Assembly (NCBI GenBank): GCA_016703545.1
Contig: JADJBX010000001.1
Span: forward strand, 248,001 to 312,000
DNA from: Candidatus Amarobacillus elongatus
Lineage (GTDB): Bacteria; Chloroflexota; Dehalococcoidia; Tepidiformales; Tepidiformaceae
Direction: 5' to 3'
DNA length: 64,000 nt
A program made the position numbers and the translations under genes. This document shows positions 59,769-64,000 of the stretch, piece after piece. Under the pieces are notes generated by a model, which had not been told where the DNA came from, searched no databases, and saw nothing but the letters and a program-made list of their open reading frames with translations. Every line of letters starts with the position of its first letter. Position 1 is the first letter of the stretch.

Positions 59769-59780
59769 TGCTCTCTCTCC

Positions 59781-60284
59781 TTAGTAGCGGATGCTGGTGC
59801 CGGTGGTGACGGCGACCACCTTGCCGTTCTGGTTGGTGTACTCGGTCTTGTTGGTGGAGATGAGCAGGAGGCCAAGCGAGGCGCTCGGGGACTCCACGAC
59901 ATCCGCCAGGTAGCTCTGCGAGGTGAGGGTGTCGCCGGCGCAGATGTCGTCGAAGTACTCGATGACGGTGCCGCCGTTGAGCACGCGGTTGAGGGGCTTC
60001 TTGGGCTGAGGGCCACCGCGACCGGCAGGGCCGGCAGCCGAGGCGGCCGCCTTGCTCGGGTCCCAGATGGGGGTCCCGAGGTAGCCGGGAGGGCAGGGCA
60101 GGCTGCGGTAGCCGGCCTTCTTCGCCTCTTCTTCGTCGTAGTAGATCGGGTCCGTGTGGCCCACCGCGCGAGCGAAGAGCCGGATCTGGAGCTTGTCGAC
60201 TTCGAGCTTCGTCGGCGAGGACTTCTTGCCGATCGCGTCGAGCATCTCCTGACTGATGAGTTCGAATTTGTCCGCTTCGGACAT
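59781..60284 (-). CDS. FAS1-like/MaoC N-terminal-domain dehydratase subunit
   Basis: A 167-residue hot-dog protein of the MaoC_dehydrat_N type: KLEVDKLQIRLFARAVGHTD, YYDEEEAKKAGYRSLPCPPG and VLNGGTVIEYFDDICAGDTL. It pairs with the MaoC gene 12 bases downstream. ATG 60284 follows GGAGGCAATGG. It is the first gene of the operon that ends with the SDR, so hydration and dehydrogenation are encoded together. Confidence 0.82.
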   Translation of the reverse strand: MSEADKFELISQEMLDAIGKKSSPTKLEVDKLQIRLFARAVGHTDPIYYDEEEAKKAGYRSLPCPPGYLGTPIWDPSKAAASAAGPAGRGGPQPKKPLNRVLNGGTVIEYFDDICAGDTLTSQSYLADVVESPSASLGLLLISTNKTEYTNQNGKVVAVTTGTSIRY

Positions 60285-60551
60285 CCATTGCCTCCAAGAG
60301 GGTGGGTTTGACGCGGACGAAACAATACGGGAACCGGGCAAGGGCGTAAACCGACGCGGCCCAAGCACGAGGCACGGGAAGCAGGAAGGGACGACCGCCG
60401 CCGGGAGCGGGACCGCGGTCTAGGGGATTTACTCCCGGGGAACGCGGGAACACGAGCCGCGAATCGGGGAAGCAGGGCATACGGGAGACGGCACCCGGAC
60501 CGGTACCCTCGGCCCAGTGGTGAGGACAGACCTCGCCACGGAGGACGAAAC

Positions 60552-62123
60552 ATGGGTACTGGTTCCCCGATCGGGCAGATTCTCGAACGCTGGAACCAGA
60601 TCCCCCGTGGGCGGCAGATGGCCCTCGCGGGCATCGTGGGCGGCACGATCGTCGTCTTCTACCTCGTATTCATCGCCTCGTCGGCCCCGAACATGGTGAC
60701 CGCGTATTCGGGCCTGGACCCGGAGGACGCGGCCTCGATCGCGGCGGAGCTGCAGAAGGCGGGCATCGCGTATGACCTCGGCGCGAACGGCACGACCGTG
60801 TCGGTGGCCGCCGAGAAGGTGGGCGAGGCGCGCATCAAGCTGGCCTCGGCGGGGCTGCCACGAAACGGCGCGAGCATCGGCTTCGAGGTGTTCGACAAGA
60901 CCAACTTCGGCGCCACGGACTACGTCCAGCAGGTGAACTATCAGCGCGCGCTCGAAGGCGAACTGGCGCGCTCCATCAATTCCATCGACTCGGTGAAGGC
61001 GAGCCGAGTCCACCTGGTGCTCCCAAAGGAGAGCGTCTTCAAGGAAGACCAGGACAAGACGACGGCGAGCGTGCTCCTGCAGCTGAAGGCGGGGCGGGAC
61101 CTGACGCAGGACCAGGTGCGCGGCATCACCAATCTCGTTTCGAACTCCGTACCCGGGCTCGCCTCGGGCGGCGTGACGATCATGGACCAGACCGGGCACG
61201 TGCTGTTCGACGGTTCGACCTTCGACAACCCGTTCTCGACGGGCGCGAGCGCGACCCAGATGGACCTGCAGCGCAAGTACGAGACGGCGCTCTCGCGGGA
61301 CGTGCAGGCGACGCTCGACAAGGTGGTCGGGGCGGGGCGCAGCGCCGTGACGGTGCGAGCGAAGCTCAACTTCGACACGGTCACGAGCAAGGCCGACACC
61401 TTCGGGACGGCGGCGCAGGCCGTGCCGCGCAGTTCCAGCTCGGTCACCGAGACGTTCAACGGCAGCAACCTGAACGTGGGCAACGTCCCTGGCACGGGCA
61501 CGAACGGTGCGGCGGCGGGCGCGGGTACGACGGCGAACGGCAACAGCACCTATTCGCGCACGGAAACCACGACCAATAACGAAGTGCCGCGGACGGAGAC
61601 GACGACCGTCCGCGCGCCGGGCGCACTCGACCGGCTGAGTGTTTCGGTCGTCCTGGACGAAAGCGTGACCGCGGCCCAGGAGCAGGCGCTCACGAGCGCG
61701 GTGGCGGCGGCGGTCGGCATTGACCAGACGCGCGGCGACACGCTCAACGTCGCGCGGTTGCCGTTCGACGCGAGCGTGCGCGAGGACCTCGTGGGCGCCG
61801 CCGGCGACGGGCTGGGGCAGTACCTGCAGTACCTGAAGCTGATTCTCCCGATCCTGGCCGTGGCGCTCGCGTTCGTGCTCGTCACGCTGTTGTTGAAGTC
61901 GCTGAGCAAGCGGCAGCTGGCGCTCACGGCGCCGAGCCAGCACCAGCTGGCGCTGCAGGCGGCCGCGGCCATCCCTCACCGGTCGCTTGGGCCGGCGGCG
62001 CCGCTGCCGGCGCTGGAAGCCGCGCCCGACCCCGCCGAGGAGCGGGTCCACACGCTTGCCGCTCAGAACCCGCGCGCGGTCGCGGATGTGGTTCAGACCT
62101 GGATGCGCGAGGAGGACGCCTAA
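60552..62123 (+). CDS. fliF: Flagellar MS-ring protein FliF
   Basis: A 523-residue MS-ring protein. Membrane helix 1 near residues 20-40 (IVGGTIVVFYLVFIAS), ring-building motif YSGLDPEDAASIAAELQKAG, GFEVFDKTNFGATDYVQQVN, RVHLVLPKESVFKEDQ, and a second helix near 428-450 (LILPILAVALAFVLVTLLL). The C-terminal tail that meets FliG is short. ATG 60552 follows GGAGGACGAAAC. First gene of the flagellar block and coupled by 6 bases to fliG. Confidence 0.93.
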   Translation: MGTGSPIGQILERWNQIPRGRQMALAGIVGGTIVVFYLVFIASSAPNMVTAYSGLDPEDAASIAAELQKAGIAYDLGANGTTVSVAAEKVGEARIKLASAGLPRNGASIGFEVFDKTNFGATDYVQQVNYQRALEGELARSINSIDSVKASRVHLVLPKESVFKEDQDKTTASVLLQLKAGRDLTQDQVRGITNLVSNSVPGLASGGVTIMDQTGHVLFDGSTFDNPFSTGASATQMDLQRKYETALSRDVQATLDKVVGAGRSAVTVRAKLNFDTVTSKADTFGTAAQAVPRSSSSVTETFNGSNLNVGNVPGTGTNGAAAGAGTTANGNSTYSRTETTTNNEVPRTETTTVRAPGALDRLSVSVVLDESVTAAQEQALTSAVAAAVGIDQTRGDTLNVARLPFDASVREDLVGAAGDGLGQYLQYLKLILPILAVALAFVLVTLLLKSLSKRQLALTAPSQHQLALQAAAAIPHRSLGPAAPLPALEAAPDPAEERVHTLAAQNPRAVADVVQTWMREEDA

Positions 62124-62129
62124 GGCGCC

Positions 62130-63146
62130 ATGCCGCGCGAGGATAAGCTTTCGGGACGCAGAAAAGCAGCGGCGCTGCTCATCACGCTGGGCAAGGAGCG
62201 CTCGGCGGAGGTGCTGCGTCACCTGAGCGACGACGACATTGAGCGCCTGACGTGGGAAATCTCCGCGATGGGCGAACTCCAACCGGAGCAGCGCAAGGAA
62301 GTCATCGGCGAGTTCCAGGACGCGGCGGTGGCGCGCAACGTCATCTCCCTGGGTGGGTTCGAATTCGCCGAGGAGCTGCTGCGGCTGGCGCTGGGCGAAG
62401 ACAAGGCGACGGAGCTCATCGATCGTCTTTCGGCGACGTCGCCGACGGTGCCGTTCGGGTTCCTGCGGCACCTCAACGTGCAGCAGCTCGTGAACTTCCT
62501 CGGGAACGAACACCCCCAGACGATCGCGCTGCTGCTTTCGTTCCTGCAGGCGGAGAAGGCGGCGCAGGTGCTGAGCACGCTGAGCGCGGAGATGGCGGCG
62601 GACGTGGCCCAGCGTATCGCGCTCATGGACCGCGCGAACCCGGAAATCGTGACCGAGGTGGAGGCGGTGTTGCGCCGCAAGCTGAGCGCGGTGCTGCAGC
62701 CGGCGCGTGAACAGCAGTCGGTGGGCGGCCTGGACGTGCTCGTGAACCTGCTCAAGAAGTCCAGCCGGATGACGGAGAAGACGATCATCGAGGCGCTGGA
62801 GGACAACGAGCCCGACCTCGCCGAGCAGGTCAAGAAGCGGATGTTCGTGTTCGAGAACGTGGCGCTGCTCGATGACAAGTCGATCCAGCGCATCCTCCGC
62901 GAGGTCGAGGTGAAGGACCTTTCGCTGGCGCTGAAGGCGACGCCGGAGACGGTGAAGGAAGCCATCCTGCGGAACATGTCGACGCGCGCCTCGGCGATGT
63001 TGCGCGAGGACATGGAAGCGACGGGGCCGGTCCGCCTGCGGCAGGTCGAGGAGGCGCAGTCGCGCATCGTGGAAGTCATCCGGCGGCTGGACGACGCCGA
63101 GGAGATCGTGATTGCACGCGGTGGCGATGATGAACTCGTCGGTTAG
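62130..63146 (+). CDS. fliG: Flagellar motor switch protein FliG
   Basis: A 338-residue switch protein: KAAALLITLGKERSAEVLRH, EEHPQTIALLLS-like NEHPQTIALLLSFLQAEKAA, and the charged C-terminal torque ring (FVFENVALLDDKSIQRILRE, MSTRASAMLREDMEATGPVR). All three domains are present. Its end overlaps the start of fliH. Confidence 0.95.
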   Translation: MPREDKLSGRRKAAALLITLGKERSAEVLRHLSDDDIERLTWEISAMGELQPEQRKEVIGEFQDAAVARNVISLGGFEFAEELLRLALGEDKATELIDRLSATSPTVPFGFLRHLNVQQLVNFLGNEHPQTIALLLSFLQAEKAAQVLSTLSAEMAADVAQRIALMDRANPEIVTEVEAVLRRKLSAVLQPAREQQSVGGLDVLVNLLKKSSRMTEKTIIEALEDNEPDLAEQVKKRMFVFENVALLDDKSIQRILREVEVKDLSLALKATPETVKEAILRNMSTRASAMLREDMEATGPVRLRQVEEAQSRIVEVIRRLDDAEEIVIARGGDDELVG

Positions 63147-63825
63147 GCCCGGCCGGGTGTACCGCCCCGCGGAGGGCACTGACGACGTGTTCGTGCTCGG
63201 CGAACGGTCGCGCGAGGAGCTGCCGACGCCGGGAGCGATGGCGACGGCCAGCGCGCTCCTGGCCGCGGCGGAGCAGCGCGCCGCCGAGATCATCGCCGAG
63301 GCCGAACGGCAGGCGGCGGCGATGGTCAGCGACGCCGCTGGCCACGCGGGGTCGTTCCGGGACCAGGGATACAACGACGGCTATTCCCAGGGGCGCGCGC
63401 AGGCGGAAAACGAGATCGCGCAGTACGTGGAGCTCGCGCGCCAGGCGGCACAGGCGGGCGAGTCCATCCGGCGCGGGATCGCGGAGCAGTCCGCGGCCCT
63501 CATCGCGCGAGCGGTGATGCTCGCGACGCGGCGCATCGTGGGCGAGTACTACGAGAGCGAACCGGGCCGGACCGCCGCCGCGTGCGAGGAAGCGCTGCGC
63601 GCCGCCGCCGGCCAGGATGTGCTGAGCATCCGGGTGAACCCGGCGGTCGCGGACGCGGTGAGCGCGCGCGTGAGCGATGCCGCGCGCTACCTCCGGCCCG
63701 ACGAGAGCATCGAGATCGGCGGGTGCATCATCGACCTGCGGCACGGGACGCTCGACGCATCGCTGGATGCGCGGCTCTCCCTGATGGAGCTGGCGCTCGC
63801 CGCGGCCAGTGGTGACGAGTCGTGA
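63127..63825 (+). CDS. fliH: FliH-like flagellar export ATPase regulator
   Basis: A protein of about 232 residues: a long alanine- and glutamate-rich coiled coil (AAEIIAEAERQAAAMVSDAA), GYNDGYSQGRAQAENEIA and a C-terminal domain with RVNPAVADAVSARVSD and GGCIIDLRHGTLDASLDARL. It binds and restrains FliI. The ATG is 63127 or 63130; both overlap fliG. Order fliG-fliH-fliI is the usual one. Confidence 0.85.
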   Translation: MMNSSVRPGRVYRPAEGTDDVFVLGERSREELPTPGAMATASALLAAAEQRAAEIIAEAERQAAAMVSDAAGHAGSFRDQGYNDGYSQGRAQAENEIAQYVELARQAAQAGESIRRGIAEQSAALIARAVMLATRRIVGEYYESEPGRTAAACEEALRAAAGQDVLSIRVNPAVADAVSARVSDAARYLRPDESIEIGGCIIDLRHGTLDASLDARLSLMELALAAASGDES

Positions 63826-64000
63826 CCACAAGCGCACTCAAGGCCGTCCTCGAAGCAGCAGCGAGCGCGGAGGTGCACCGGCGCACGGGCAGCGTGCTGC
63901 GCGCGTCCGGCGAGATGGCGATCGTGGCTGGCCTGAACCTGCGACCGCATGAGCTCGTGTTCATCGAGGACCCCGCGGGGCGGCCGCTCGCCGGTGAGTG
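63822..64000 (+). CDS. fliI: FliI flagellar export ATPase, N-terminal part
   Basis: The first 59 residues (GTG start, overlapping the fliH stop as GTGA) run off the right edge. RRTGSVLRASGEMAIVAGLN and HELVFIEDPAGRPLAG fit the N-terminal beta-barrel of FliI/type III ATPases. The catalytic part is outside the window; assignment rests on position and this short match. Confidence 0.7.
   Translation, partial: MTTSALKAVLEAAASAEVHRRTGSVLRASGEMAIVAGLNLRPHELVFIEDPAGRPLAGE

Noticed and set aside
60429..63374. Minus-strand frame of about 980 codons across fliF and fliG
   Set aside because: Arginine- and histidine-rich composition with no motif. It is a shadow of two strongly conserved plus-strand genes.

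Overview
The window is about 64 kb of very GC-rich bacterial chromosome with dense coding, short spacers and many ATGA, GTGA or TGATG overlaps. Gene content suggests a Chloroflexota bacterium, perhaps in or near the Dehalococcoidia: a recA/recX/rny/ymdB block, RNase Y with an N-terminal membrane anchor, a class III CoA-transferase, MaoC and SDR lipid-degradation repertoire, an F420-dependent luciferase-like oxidoreductase, surface TIG-repeat proteins and a GAACnnnnGTTY-type SOS box. This placement is inferred from gene content; there is no rRNA in the window. The only RNA genes seen are one tRNA with anticodon CAT and a fluoride riboswitch.

Layout. 1-4977: end of a membrane protein, hemA, and an acyl-CoA cassette (two MaoC subunits and a CoA-transferase). 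4989-9684: a DNA-end processing operon, sbcD, a second sbcD-like gene and sbcC. 9730-15637: tRNA, YCII protein, a riboswitch-controlled CLC-type fluoride exporter, a chloramphenicol-phosphotransferase-like protein, an RNase A-like toxin with its CdiI-like immunity gene, a hydrolase and a decarboxylating dehydrogenase. 15749-24036: lipid-type degradation genes (CoA-transferase, thiolase lacking the usual cysteine paired with a DUF35 protein, SDR, amidohydrolase, MaoC pair) with a TetR regulator. 24077-32972: lipoproteins and a sulfur-stress style island (OsmC, DUF4405, DUF302, MBL-rhodanese, YgaP-like protein, MMPL exporter, ArsR regulator with a clear palindromic operator). 33158-38228: a RecB/RNase H-type nuclease, a NeuD-like acyltransferase, and aldehyde:ferredoxin oxidoreductase opposite a MoaD gene. 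38266-46187: small proteins, trehalose synthesis (otsB, otsA), a secreted TIG-repeat protein and an APH-type kinase. 46191-56349: scpB, amaP and mtaB; recA and recX; rny, ymdB, a PHP phosphoesterase and fabZ. 56350-60284: LLM oxidoreductase, a secreted protein with three cysteine-bounded repeats, and an SDR plus MaoC pair. 60552-64000: start of a flagellar operon (fliF, fliG, fliH, fliI).

Three separate MaoC subunit pairs, three class III CoA-transferases and two SDRs indicate degradation of CoA-activated lipid or branched substrates. The thiolase/DUF35 pair resembles enzymes that cleave steroid-type side chains.

Many genes carry single-base indels, often in G or C runs, including genes expected to be essential (rny) and conserved housekeeping genes (recX, ymdB, mtaB, otsA). 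The density rises sharply after about 35 kb. This looks like assembly or read error rather than gene decay, so broken genes below are given with the span they would have if repaired, and each break is located.
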